Positions 56,735 through 64,000 of a stretch of DNA of 64,000 bases are shown here, one piece after another. The notes below the pieces were generated by a model. It did no database searches. It was given only the letters and a program-made list of their open reading frames with translations, and was not told where the DNA came from. Made by a program: the position numbers and the translations under genes. Positions within the stretch are counted from its first letter, which is position 1; each line of letters begins with the position of its first letter. Location of the stretch: the NCBI GenBank assembly GCA_004193595.1, contig RPGQ01000002.1, positions 119,752 through 183,751 on the forward strand. Direction: 5' to 3'. This stretch comes from Desulfobacteraceae bacterium Eth-SRB2 (lineage in GTDB: Bacteria; Desulfobacterota; Desulfobacteria; Desulfobacterales; UBA11574).

Positions 56735-57292
56735 ATGGATTTCAATCGCCGTCATTTTTTAAAGTTCGGAGCCCAAGCAGCTATGGCCTGCTTATGCCCT
56801 GCCCCGGCTATTGCGACCATTGATTGTTTTTTATCGCCGAAACGTAAGCTTTGTTTTTACAACACGCATACAGACGAACATCTTGACGTGTGTTATTACA
56901 TCGAGGGCAAATATATACCCATGGCGCTGAAAAATATCAATTACACCCTTCGTGATCATCGGACAGATGAAATTAAATCCATTGATATCAATCTATTGAA
57001 TACACTGTATTCCATTAGAAAGAAGCTTAACATATCAGAACCTTTTCATATTGTTTCGGGGTATCGTTCTCCTGAAACAAATGAGTATTTATATAAGAAT
57101 CGTAAAGGAGTTGCTAAAAATAGCCTTCACATGGACGGCAAGGCTATTGATTTTCGACTGCCGGATATCAGTCTTCCGCAATTGCGCAGGACAGCAATGG
57201 CGTTAAAGGTTGGAGGGGTCGGCTACTACCCATGCTCTAATTTTATTCATATTGATGTTGGACCGATTAGATACTGGCAATATTCGGGATGA
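56735..57292 (+). CDS. YcbK-like murein endopeptidase (DUF882 / peptidase M15 family)
   Basis: 185 residues. N-terminal Tat-like signal NRRHFLKFGAQAA, so export in folded form is likely. The zinc-peptidase signature is present: SLHMDGKAIDF (His, Asp) and NFIHIDVGP (second His) with the family start ITGYRSP-like IVSGYRSPETNEYL. E. coli YcbK (MepK) cleaves L,D-crosslinks in peptidoglycan. Its 3' end overlaps by 90 bp the convergent YcbB-like L,D-transpeptidase gene. The two activities, making and cutting 3-3 crosslinks, fit together. Confidence 0.9.
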   Translation: MDFNRRHFLKFGAQAAMACLCPAPAIATIDCFLSPKRKLCFYNTHTDEHLDVCYYIEGKYIPMALKNINYTLRDHRTDEIKSIDINLLNTLYSIRKKLNISEPFHIVSGYRSPETNEYLYKNRKGVAKNSLHMDGKAIDFRLPDISLPQLRRTAMALKVGGVGYYPCSNFIHIDVGPIRYWQYSG

Positions 57293-59212
57293 AAAATATT
57301 TTTTTACTGAATTTTCTTCGTATAATACTTTTGGAAAAGTCGTTTTCTCGTTGAGAGCAATACTCAACCGCCGGTCCCTTCCATATATGTCATCTCTAAA
57401 GTTGACAATTCCATCTTTGTAAACCCAGGCTGTCCAGTAAAGAATATAAATTTTTATGGGGTCTGACAAAAATATTGTTTTGTTTTTTTTGCGGTTGACC
57501 GCAGCAACTAATTTTTCAAGACTCCATTTTGAATTGTTTTGTAAAAGGTAAGCTGCAAGTTCAATGGGTTTTTCAATGCGGATACAACCGGAACTAAAGG
57601 CGCGGCGTGTCATATTAAATAAGTTGCGAGCCGGCGTGTCGTGTAAATATATGCTGAACTCATTTGGAAAAACAAATTTTACTCGTCCAAGGGCATTTGA
57701 ATTTGCCGGATCCTGGCGGAGCTTATAGACAAATTTTTTCTTGGTAATCACAGCCCAGTCAATAGATTCAGGGTTCAGCTCCCTTGCATTTTCTTCCCAG
57801 TTTTCAAAAACCCTGATGTTATGATCAGCCAAGTAACAAGGTTTTTTTTTAATACAGGGCAATATGTCATTCAGGGCAATTTTTTGGGGAATATTCCAAT
57901 AAGGATTCAATTCAAGATATGTTATTTTTCGTGATAAAATAGGAGTGCGTCGCTTTATTTTTCCTACAATAGCTTTAATTGATTTTATTGATTGTTCATT
58001 TTCAATAACATTGAGTTTAAAATTGGCTGTGTTAACCATGAGATAAGATTTCCCTAAGTCTTGAGGAAGCCAGCGCCAACGTTCCATATTCAATCTGATT
58101 TGTCTAATACGATCTTCCACCGGAACATTTAGTGCTAATAGTGTCTTTGAACCCACAATTCCATCAACCTTAAGCCCATGTCTGGCCTGGAACCTTCTGA
58201 CACCATCTTCCAAAACTTCATCAAAATAGTCCTGATTGCTGTTGGTTGAGTCTGTCGAATCACCTGAAATGATCAGGCGTGATCGTAAAGCGGCAATCCG
58301 TGTTCCATAATCGCCTTTCCGCAGTTTCCCCCCGGAAGGTACTTCATGCCAACAACCCGATCTTTTTATCTTTTGGTATTTTAATAATGCCAGTTTTAAT
58401 CTTAAATATCCGGAATGATGGGGCTGTAGAACATCAACAAATCCTTCCATTTTGCCATCATACAACACGGTTTGAAAAATATTTCCCAGCCTTCTCTTTG
58501 GTTTATTTATGTACCAATTCAAATTTTTGGAATAAGGATCTACGATCCCTTCTGACAGGTGAAATCCATATGAAAAAAAAGCATCGGTTAAGAGTAAATC
58601 AAGTTCTGCCAACTTTGCAGGATCAGGCGTATCTGACACCATGCTGAATTTAATATCAGTCAGCAAGGTCAAAATATCTTTCTGATGATAAGTTTCTGAA
58701 TCGAGTCCTTCATGGTCTGCTTCTATAATTATCTTTATGAGGACTTCCGCCTTATTGTTCAACCCATCTTTAGTCACCCATACCGGTTTAACTTCCCGAT
58801 GAAGATAGAAAGCGAGAAGTAATTTTGGATTGCAAATCAGTGTGGTTTTAGAATCTATTTTATTTTTGATGATCAGGGAGGCAAGCTTCGATATCAAACA
58901 CTCACGAACCTCATCTATAAGATTGCAACAATTATTGGTCTTAATATTTTGCATGGGGATATTTATCAGGCTCTGATTAAAAGTGTCCTTGAATCCGCAA
59001 GTATTGTTACACTTAGTCAAGGAAAAAGAACCGGGAATCATGCTATTGCTGGCAAAATTAATATGATCATTTCGTTTCTTTTTAGCAAACGGAAACGAAT
59101 CAGTGTTTAAAGAATATTTATCCACCGGATCATTTAAATTCAGGGAATAAACATTTCCGGATAAGAGCAAAATGCTTACCGGCAAAATGAATAGAAGTGC
59201 CCATAGCCTCAT
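57203..59212 (-). CDS. YcbB/LdtD-like L,D-transpeptidase
   Basis: 669 residues from the ATG at 59212 (a 28-codon extension upstream is not signal-like; MRLWALLFILPVSILLLSG is a clear signal peptide). Contains the YcbB-type N-terminal domain (about 130-300), a peptidoglycan-binding domain (LRKGDYGTRIAALRSRLI) and the YkuD domain with IYLHDTPARNLF and SSGCIRIE (His and Cys nucleophile). It forms 3-3 peptidoglycan crosslinks in the periplasm. The last ~30 codons are antisense to the YcbK-like gene and extend beyond the usual family end. Confidence 0.9.
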   Translation of the reverse strand: MRLWALLFILPVSILLLSGNVYSLNLNDPVDKYSLNTDSFPFAKKKRNDHINFASNSMIPGSFSLTKCNNTCGFKDTFNQSLINIPMQNIKTNNCCNLIDEVRECLISKLASLIIKNKIDSKTTLICNPKLLLAFYLHREVKPVWVTKDGLNNKAEVLIKIIIEADHEGLDSETYHQKDILTLLTDIKFSMVSDTPDPAKLAELDLLLTDAFFSYGFHLSEGIVDPYSKNLNWYINKPKRRLGNIFQTVLYDGKMEGFVDVLQPHHSGYLRLKLALLKYQKIKRSGCWHEVPSGGKLRKGDYGTRIAALRSRLIISGDSTDSTNSNQDYFDEVLEDGVRRFQARHGLKVDGIVGSKTLLALNVPVEDRIRQIRLNMERWRWLPQDLGKSYLMVNTANFKLNVIENEQSIKSIKAIVGKIKRRTPILSRKITYLELNPYWNIPQKIALNDILPCIKKKPCYLADHNIRVFENWEENARELNPESIDWAVITKKKFVYKLRQDPANSNALGRVKFVFPNEFSIYLHDTPARNLFNMTRRAFSSGCIRIEKPIELAAYLLQNNSKWSLEKLVAAVNRKKNKTIFLSDPIKIYILYWTAWVYKDGIVNFRDDIYGRDRRLSIALNEKTTFPKVLYEENSVKKYFSSRILPVSNRSNINMNKIRAWVVADPSNL

Positions 59213-59399
59213 ATTTTTATCACCCAAATACATATTATAAAAATCAGCAAATATGATGCCAGAATATATGCAAGCCGGATAATGTTCTGTATCCAATTGA
59301 TTTATATAATTATTAATTAAAAGATAATAAATGAGTAACAGTGAGGATGAATTGAAATTATGAAATAAACTACATGGTTTTTAGGTAATGGAAGTAATA

Positions 59400-59699
59400 A
59401 AGAAGATGATGAACATCGAACATCGAACGTCCAACATCGAATGTTGAATAAAAAAACCTGAACTACTAAATGATATGTTAGAGGAAGCAGAAGAATTGAT
59501 TAAGATCTTTGTTACGAGTATCAAAACAATCGAAAAGAAAAAGAAGTAGCTGTTGAATTTTGGTATTGGATGTTTGTTTTTCATTCGATTTTAGAATGAT
59601 TTGAGGTGCGGAGCGACATCATTATTCGACGTTCAATGTTCGATCCGCCGGAGGCGGACAAGTGCTTGCTCGCCTGTGGCGAGTTGGACGTCCATCTTT
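59400..59699. repeat. ACATCGA-armed element with a four-helix-bundle gene relic
   Basis: Left arm heptamers ACATCGA ACATCGA ACGTCCA ACATCGA ATGTTGA (59411-59446); right arm TTCGACGTTCAATGTTCGA (59626-59644) plus GTTGGACGTCCATC (59683-59696), with two small GC hairpins (TCCGCCGGAGGCGGA; TCGCCTGTGGCGA) inserted in the right arm. The centre encodes the C-terminal end of a four-helix-bundle protein. Confidence 0.8.
59446..59547 (+). pseudogene. C-terminal relic of a four-helix-bundle (S23-type) protein
   Basis: The open piece reads KKPELLNDMLEEAEELIKIF followed by VTSIKTIEKKKK and a stop. The L-EEAEEL-IF-SIKT pattern is the family's usual last helix; the upstream three quarters of the gene are missing because a TGA and the repeat arm precede it. 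It is a relic, with no ribosome-binding site. Family assignment is from remembered motifs. Confidence 0.6.
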
Positions 59700-59709
59700 C
59701 AAAATAAAC

Positions 59710-60936
59710 CTATGAAGTATTTTCAAGTGAATCCTGAGGTGTGCTCTCGATTTTTAAAAATAAAATTCCAAGACTCTCCAAAGCTTTATCCACCGTCTCC
59801 TCCTCTGTAAGTAAATTATCCACAGCGGCGTTGGAAAATACATAATAGGGTCCTTTACCCTCGAAACTCTCTTTAGTGATAATTACGTCAATCTGATGCT
59901 TGTTCAAGAATTCCGCGACCAAAATTCCTTTTCCGCGTTCTATTTGGGTAAATGGATTTTCAACTATTTTTTGGTCGATTACTTTATTGTCTTTTATTCT
60001 GACAGTGATCAGCCCGAAATAAGGGGCCTCTCCAAAGTGACGGGAGATGCCATGCCGGTTAGCATCTGTCAACGGTATGGCATAGATGAAATTTTCTTTT
60101 TTACTCGGTTCATAGTAAATAAGCACGCGGTCCACATTTTTTATTTGTCTTTTTATATTTACCTCGATTTGATTGGCGATAAAATGTGCTTTGTCAAGAT
60201 CATGGGTTTTCAGGAAGATGTCTGCTTCTATAAACTTGTAGCGCCCTGAATTTCGCCCCATGAGATGTCGGATTTCCATTACTTGAGGTTCGGCAAGAAT
60301 CAGCTTTTCAGCAATGCTGAGCGTTTTGTAATCCAGAGAAGCATCCAGCAATACACGGATGCCGTCGATCAGAATTTTACCGCCGCTCCAGGCAATGATG
60401 ACTACGATTATGAAAGCGGAGATTTTGTCCAGGTTGATACCTGCAAAGCTTGATAAAAGTACGACCAACACCATTGCACTGGAAAACATATCCACGCCGA
60501 TATGCTTGGCATCCGCGATTAAACTCGGCGAGTTAATCTCTGTGCCGACTTTGGTTGCATATCGTGAATACCCGTAAGTAATGGCGATTATGCACAGCAC
60601 GCTTGCAATGGTTAACCATATGTTTTTCAGCTCGACGGCTATACCCTTTGTTGCTTCCATTACGATTTCGTAACCCGCATAAAAGATGGCGAGCGCAACC
60701 CCGACAGATACCAGGTTTTCGACCTTGTAAAGCCCGTAGGGAAAGGATTTTGTTTTGCGTTTGGCGATGATCAAGCCGACGAAAACCGTAGAAGATGCCA
60801 CAACATCGGATAGAGAGTGAAACGCATCGGCCTTTAATGCAATACTGCCTGAAAGCGTGGAAAAGATATATTTTATACCAAACAGAACCAAATTTATTCC
60901 AACTGCAAGAGCGGCAACTTTTTCACCCTTCTCCAT
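59710..60936 (-). CDS. CDF cation-efflux protein fused to a NifX/NifB-like domain
   Basis: 408 residues from the ATG at 60936 (GGAGG seven bases upstream). Six membrane helices and the two metal sites of the cation diffusion facilitator family: ADAFHSLSDV and ADAKHIGVDM (DxxxD / HxxxD pattern), then a cytoplasmic C-terminal domain (about 205-280). A second C-terminal domain (about 285-395; IPLTDANRHGISRHFGEAPY) is of the dinitrogenase iron-molybdenum-cofactor (NifX/NafY) type. It exports divalent metals such as Zn or Fe; the extra domain may sense or carry a metal cofactor. A separate NifX-like gene lies 640 bp away. Confidence 0.9.
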   Translation of the reverse strand: MEKGEKVAALAVGINLVLFGIKYIFSTLSGSIALKADAFHSLSDVVASSTVFVGLIIAKRKTKSFPYGLYKVENLVSVGVALAIFYAGYEIVMEATKGIAVELKNIWLTIASVLCIIAITYGYSRYATKVGTEINSPSLIADAKHIGVDMFSSAMVLVVLLSSFAGINLDKISAFIIVVIIAWSGGKILIDGIRVLLDASLDYKTLSIAEKLILAEPQVMEIRHLMGRNSGRYKFIEADIFLKTHDLDKAHFIANQIEVNIKRQIKNVDRVLIYYEPSKKENFIYAIPLTDANRHGISRHFGEAPYFGLITVRIKDNKVIDQKIVENPFTQIERGKGILVAEFLNKHQIDVIITKESFEGKGPYYVFSNAAVDNLLTEEETVDKALESLGILFLKIESTPQDSLENTS

Positions 60937-61000
60937 CACTTTCCCTCCACATTTATTTGATGGTTTGGTGATTTTTTCTTTTAGAGCCCCAAATTAAGCG

Positions 61001-61200
61001 TAATGAATTATCCGCAACGAAATCGTACACTGTTTGAATACATTAGGGATCGTTGCGAAAAAACAGCGCTTTTAGGAATTCGTAATGAAAAGATAAAAAA
61101 TTTTATCTGCCTGATCTATTTATTTAAATATTGAAACAATGTTTTTTCGTTACGAGCCCTTATGCATGAATTTGTACGGTGAAGTTGCGGATTATTCATG
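61001..61200. repeat. MITE-like inverted-repeat element
   Basis: Left end AATGAATTATCCGCAACG (61002-61019) and right end GTTGCGGATTATTCATG (61184-61200) are inverted copies of each other. Inner complementary words (CGTACA / TGTACG; GTTGCGAAAAAA / TTTTTTCGTTACGAG) extend the pairing. No transposase gene inside. Only copy seen in the window. Confidence 0.55.
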
Positions 61201-61242
61201 GAGCGGTTAAATTAAAAAAACTCCCCGACCCCTTATTTATTT

Positions 61243-61574
61243 TGCCCTGCAAAACCTGTCCTTACCCGCAATGCGGGATCTTCGATGGGCCAAGCCTGTC
61301 CCGCATTGCGGGAGTCAGAGATCAATGGCTCTGCCCGTATAAATCAACCGGAGTACTGGAGTAATGGAGTCTTGGAGTGGTGATTTAAAAAAAAGAGCTT
61401 TAAATTTTCAGATTTTCTCCAGGGATCTGTTTTCTGAGAGCGATGAAAAAAGGGGTTTCTTCCATTACTCCACCACTCCAATACTCCAATACTCCGTAAA
61501 TCTTTAAATGCCGTCAAACTAAATCCCCTCTGGGGATAATCAAAGCCGGGCTCTCTGGACCCGGATCTTTACTT
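61243..61574 (+). repeat. R2 element, copy C
   Basis: The left end differs from copies A and B (an extra CCCGCAATGCGGG hairpin), but from 61286 the sequence matches copies A and B closely, with arms GGAGTACT GGAGTAAT GGAGTCTT and the inverse. It ends 3 bp from the stop codon of the NifX-like gene, so its right-end hairpins can end that minus-strand transcript. Confidence 0.93.
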
Positions 61575-61576
61575 TT

Positions 61577-62170
61577 TTACCGTTCTCGGGTCATAACCGT
61601 ACCGCATTTAGGGCACGTATTCTCAAAACAAGGACATCCCAATTCATGGGGCACCCTTTCTTCACAGTTTGGACAAATGCAGTATCCTCCGGGACCTGCA
61701 CGAAAACCGCCGTCCCGGCCCATACCTTGACCCTGCCCCACACCCTGCCCCATGCCTTGGCCTGCACCTTGCCCCATACCTCTCCCTGTGCCACGGCCTT
61801 TGAATGGCCCCCTGCCCGGGCCGTCTCCAACCGCGGGATCTGAAGCCCTCAGCAACCGACCATCCTGATATTGCTTCAGGACGTCTCGTATGGTTCCTGG
61901 GGCGCCGAGATAGACATTCAGGCCGGCAGCCTCCAGAGCATTTGTGACACTGGGCTTGAGTTTTCCGGTAATTACTCCGTCAACCCCTGCGGCGACAACC
62001 ATTTGGGCGGCCTGGATACCCGCACCGCTGCTTGAAACCGGGGCCTTGTTTTCGAGGACATCAAAGGCCTCGGTTGCAGGATCAATTACGATGAAGCATC
62101 GGCAGCAGCCGAATCCCGGATCAACCTGTTCATCCAAATTTGCGCCACTTGATGAAATTGCAATTTTCAT
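61577..62170 (-). CDS. NifX/MTH1175-like iron-molybdenum-cofactor domain protein with zinc ribbon
   Basis: 197 residues. The N-terminal ~105 residues have the dinitrogenase FeMo-cofactor domain fold (MKIAISSSGANLDEQVDPGF, AGIQAAQMVVAAGVDGVITG). A Gly/Gln-rich tract of GQGMGQG-type repeats (about 115-155) links to a four-Cys-pair ribbon (CICPNCEERV, CPCFENTCPKCG). It probably binds or carries an iron-sulfur or metal cluster. Such proteins are frequent in sulfate reducers outside nif clusters. Confidence 0.9.
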   Translation of the reverse strand: MKIAISSSGANLDEQVDPGFGCCRCFIVIDPATEAFDVLENKAPVSSSGAGIQAAQMVVAAGVDGVITGKLKPSVTNALEAAGLNVYLGAPGTIRDVLKQYQDGRLLRASDPAVGDGPGRGPFKGRGTGRGMGQGAGQGMGQGVGQGQGMGRDGGFRAGPGGYCICPNCEERVPHELGCPCFENTCPKCGTVMTRER

Positions 62171-62186
62171 AAGACCTCCTTATAAC

Positions 62187-62222
62187 CGTCTCCGGTTCAG
62201 GGTTCAGAGGTTCACGGTCAGG
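62187..62222 (+). repeat. Single GTTCA-type arm
   Basis: CGGTTCAGGGTTCAGAGGTTCACGG lies at about 62193-62217: heptamer-like units as in the GTTCA-armed elements at 1.4 and 10.2 kb, but with no second arm. Confidence 0.5.
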
Positions 62223-62232
62223 ATCACCGGGA

Positions 62233-62781
62233 TCATTTCAGTGCTGAAAACTCACCGGTACTCATGTTGACCTTGAGCGCGGTCTTGAACTGGTGTTTTG
62301 CTCTGAAGCTGTCGCGCCCGGCGCCATAGGCCAAAAGCACGATATTATCTTTGTCTGTCCATATGGGATGATCTTTGGAGTCTTTCGAATTCAAAGGGAT
62401 GGAAAATGTAATCTCAGTGACACCGTCCTCTTCTTTTCCGGCAATGTCTGCGATATTCTTCTGCCCGCCCAGTTTGGTGTCTTTTTCATGTTGGCGCTCG
62501 GTGGTTCCGTAATGATCGGTTATTTTAACCTTACCTTTTTTCACATACCCGACGATAAAATTGGCGTCCTTCATTCGGGAGGTCGGATTAAAACCGATCC
62601 CCACCCATCCCTCTGTTTTTGCGGCCAGTCGAATGTGAATGGTTTCACCCGCCAGTTTCCACTCGAACACAATATTTTCAACAGCAATTTTGTGATCATA
62701 TTCATCTGAAACTGCAAAGCACAAACCGGTACTCAAAACAACCCATAGAAAAATGATGGTAACCCACAATTTCTTTTTCAT
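62233..62781 (-). CDS. Exported DOMON-domain protein (probable haem/redox protein)
   Basis: 182 residues. Signal peptide to about residue 23 (MKKKLWVTIIFLWVV start, CFAVSDEY end). A DOMON beta-sandwich follows: FEWKLAGETIHIRLAAKTEG, WVGIGFNPTSRMKDANFIVG, and DHYG. DOMON domains bind haem b or sugars, and the Met/His pair in RMKDAN and later His residues could be haem ligands. It is downstream of a DUF2231 membrane gene on the same strand (146-bp gap), a combination suggesting a small membrane-associated redox pair. Confidence 0.82.
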   Translation of the reverse strand: MKKKLWVTIIFLWVVLSTGLCFAVSDEYDHKIAVENIVFEWKLAGETIHIRLAAKTEGWVGIGFNPTSRMKDANFIVGYVKKGKVKITDHYGTTERQHEKDTKLGGQKNIADIAGKEEDGVTEITFSIPLNSKDSKDHPIWTDKDNIVLLAYGAGRDSFRAKHQFKTALKVNMSTGEFSALK

Positions 62782-62927
62782 TTTTTGCTCCCATCCTGTT
62801 ATTCGTTAACGTTAAAAATGATATATTTCACCCATGACATCTCATACGGCAAAGCATCCCATCCCGTTTCCATAGGCTTCGAAAAATATGAACCTTTTCG
62901 TATCAGCGCATCCGCTCTTCCCCGGCC

Positions 62928-63353
62928 TTATCCGTATTGAAGTTCTCCGCCGATGAATCCCAGGCCCATGGCAATGGTAAAACAGATGACATAAAGGATC
63001 AATTTCTGTTTAATGGCAACTTTTACATTCTTTCCATAAAAAAAGGAGGTAACCAGCATAGCCGTCAACATCAATGCCAGGATGATTTTCGTCAAAATCA
63101 AACGATTCCATTCCGCTTCGAGTCTATATTGCCAGTCCATGTAGCCCAACATCATGGTGGGCAAAACAAAGATAAGCGCCAGTGTATAGCAATAATGCGC
63201 TGCTTTGGCCAGGTCATCCTTTTTCATCACCACAGAACCCACAGCAAATAAAAACCCGCCGATGATCATTCCCATTGGGATATGTGTCATGGCGGGATGC
63301 AGCGGATGGCTATAACCGAACTTTGCCAATGTCTGGTAAATGAATTCAATCAT
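62928..63353 (-). CDS. DUF2231-like four-helix membrane protein
   Basis: 141 residues. The family motif HPLHPAMTHIPMG (residues 16-28) sits at the first helix; four hydrophobic helices follow (about 27-45, 53-72, 82-103, 118-138). The His residues could bind haem b or a metal. It lies upstream of the DOMON gene on the same strand. The function of the family is not established. Confidence 0.8.
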   Translation of the reverse strand: MIEFIYQTLAKFGYSHPLHPAMTHIPMGMIIGGFLFAVGSVVMKKDDLAKAAHYCYTLALIFVLPTMMLGYMDWQYRLEAEWNRLILTKIILALMLTAMLVTSFFYGKNVKVAIKQKLILYVICFTIAMGLGFIGGELQYG

Positions 63354-63384
63354 TTTGAACTTAGGGGCTTCGCCCCAATTTGAA

Positions 63385-63421
63385 GTAATGGAATGATGGA
63401 GTAATGGAATAATGGTTTAAT
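63385..63421 (+). repeat. GGAATATT-type single arm
   Basis: TGGAATGAT GGAGTAAT GGAATAAT GGTTTAAT octamers lie 30 bp upstream of the DUF2231 gene start, preceded by GGGGCTTCGCCCC. No opposite arm was found. Confidence 0.55.
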
Positions 63422-63628
63422 GGACATTTCCGACAAAAAATTAATTTAAAAATTAATATAAACATTATTTAATAAATTAGCAAGACGATCTTCGGATAAG
63501 GTCAATCTTACACCCCGGTAATTGCTGTCTACCTGCCAGGTTCTGGATAATGCAGTTGAGGCCGTACGCGATCTATCAAAAGTTTTATTATTTTTTCAAG
63601 GTAATCGTATTTGATTTCTGTGCAGCGC

Positions 63629-63829
63629 AGCGACGGCGTGTTTCTCTTGGAAACCGACTGACTGTTTGAAGGGCTTTAGCACGCGTTAGCCCGATCCGAA
63701 TAAAAATATGACTTAAAAAATAAACGGGATAATTTAGCGACGAAATGTTCTTAATAACTCCAGCGCGGCTCGGGCTTACGGGTGCTTAAGCACAAGTTTC
63801 AGTCGGTTGGAAAGAGATACACGCCGTCG
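63629..63829. repeat. About 200-bp near-palindromic element
   Basis: Left arm words GCGACGGCGTGTTTCTCTTG, AACCGACTGA, GGCTTTAGCAC and GCGTTAGCCCGATCCG recur, inverted and in order, in the right arm (CGGCTCGGGCTTACGGGTGC, TTAAGCAC, TCAGTCGGTTGG, AAAGAGATACACGCCGTCG). The whole can fold into a very long imperfect stem. No gene inside. Confidence 0.7.
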
Positions 63830-63839
63830 TGGAGCGGTC

Positions 63840-64000
63840 TACCTAATATATTGCAATTCAAATGCGTTTGCCCTGATTATTTTTTTTCCATATACTTGAT
63901 CCTTAAGTCGCCTTTTGATATGTAACAAAATTTATGTTAAATCCATGTAAATCAAAAATCAAATCTGGTTAACCTTTTCGCCCAAGCGATACTTAAGGCC
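63840..64000. other. Non-coding end of window
   Basis: AT-rich sequence after the palindromic element. I see no gene start, RNA or complete promoter before the window ends. Confidence 0.35.

Overview
The window looks like a chromosomal segment of an anaerobic, Gram-negative deltaproteobacterium, most likely a sulfate reducer of the Desulfobacterales. This is inferred from gene style and order (dxs-tlyA, EF-G paralogue, DUF294 protein plus exonuclease, MglA-type GTPase, PilZ proteins, OFA-type MFS carrier, TupA-like protein, CcsA/ResB) and from outer-membrane features (TonB receptor, Braun-type lipoprotein, L,D-transpeptidases). No rRNA, tRNA, CRISPR array, prophage or intact insertion sequence was recognised.

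Layout. 0-10 kb: the C-terminal part of dxs, tlyA, an EF-G-II paralogue, a secreted nuclease overlapping a spore-photoproduct-lyase-like radical SAM gene, a PrmA-like methyltransferase, and an exonuclease/DUF294 pair. 10-20 kb: repeats with a broken four-helix-bundle gene, a degenerate M50 membrane protein, an OFA transporter with a TetR regulator, a ParB-like gene coupled to purC, and a signalling group (PilZ, DUF4388-cNMP, MglA-like GTPase, TPR protein). 20-37 kb: mdh, uvrC-uvrB, cysS, ispF, carbamate kinase overlapping a P-loop GTPase-like gene, a large subtilase and an ornithine aminotransferase. 37-46 kb: an L,D-transpeptidase with a Lpp-like lipoprotein, then a plus-strand operon of CcsA-like, ResB-like, TonB receptor, a very unusual exported fusion protein (two sulfite-oxidase-fold domains, a CXXCH haem site and a tetrapyrrole-methylase domain) and a TupA-like tungstate-binding protein. 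46-55 kb: hisF, a Cys-rich hypothetical gene, a glycosyltransferase, and a partner-switch signalling cluster (TtrS/PhnD-type hybrid kinase, response regulator-phosphatase-HATPase, STAS). 55-64 kb: a winged-helix protein, a miniature transcription unit encoding a 37-residue membrane protein, convergent overlapping YcbK/YcbB-type cell-wall genes, a CDF-NifX fusion, a second NifX-like protein, and a DOMON/DUF2231 pair.

The intergenic space is densely packed with dispersed structured repeats. At least seven sequence families share one architecture: two arms made of degenerate tandem units (mostly 7-8 bp), inverted relative to each other. Some share identical outer ends but carry different arms. 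Two enclose relics of four-helix-bundle (S23-type) protein genes. These elements and the 39.3-46 kb haem/TonB/tungstate-type operon are the two best candidates for undescribed biology here.
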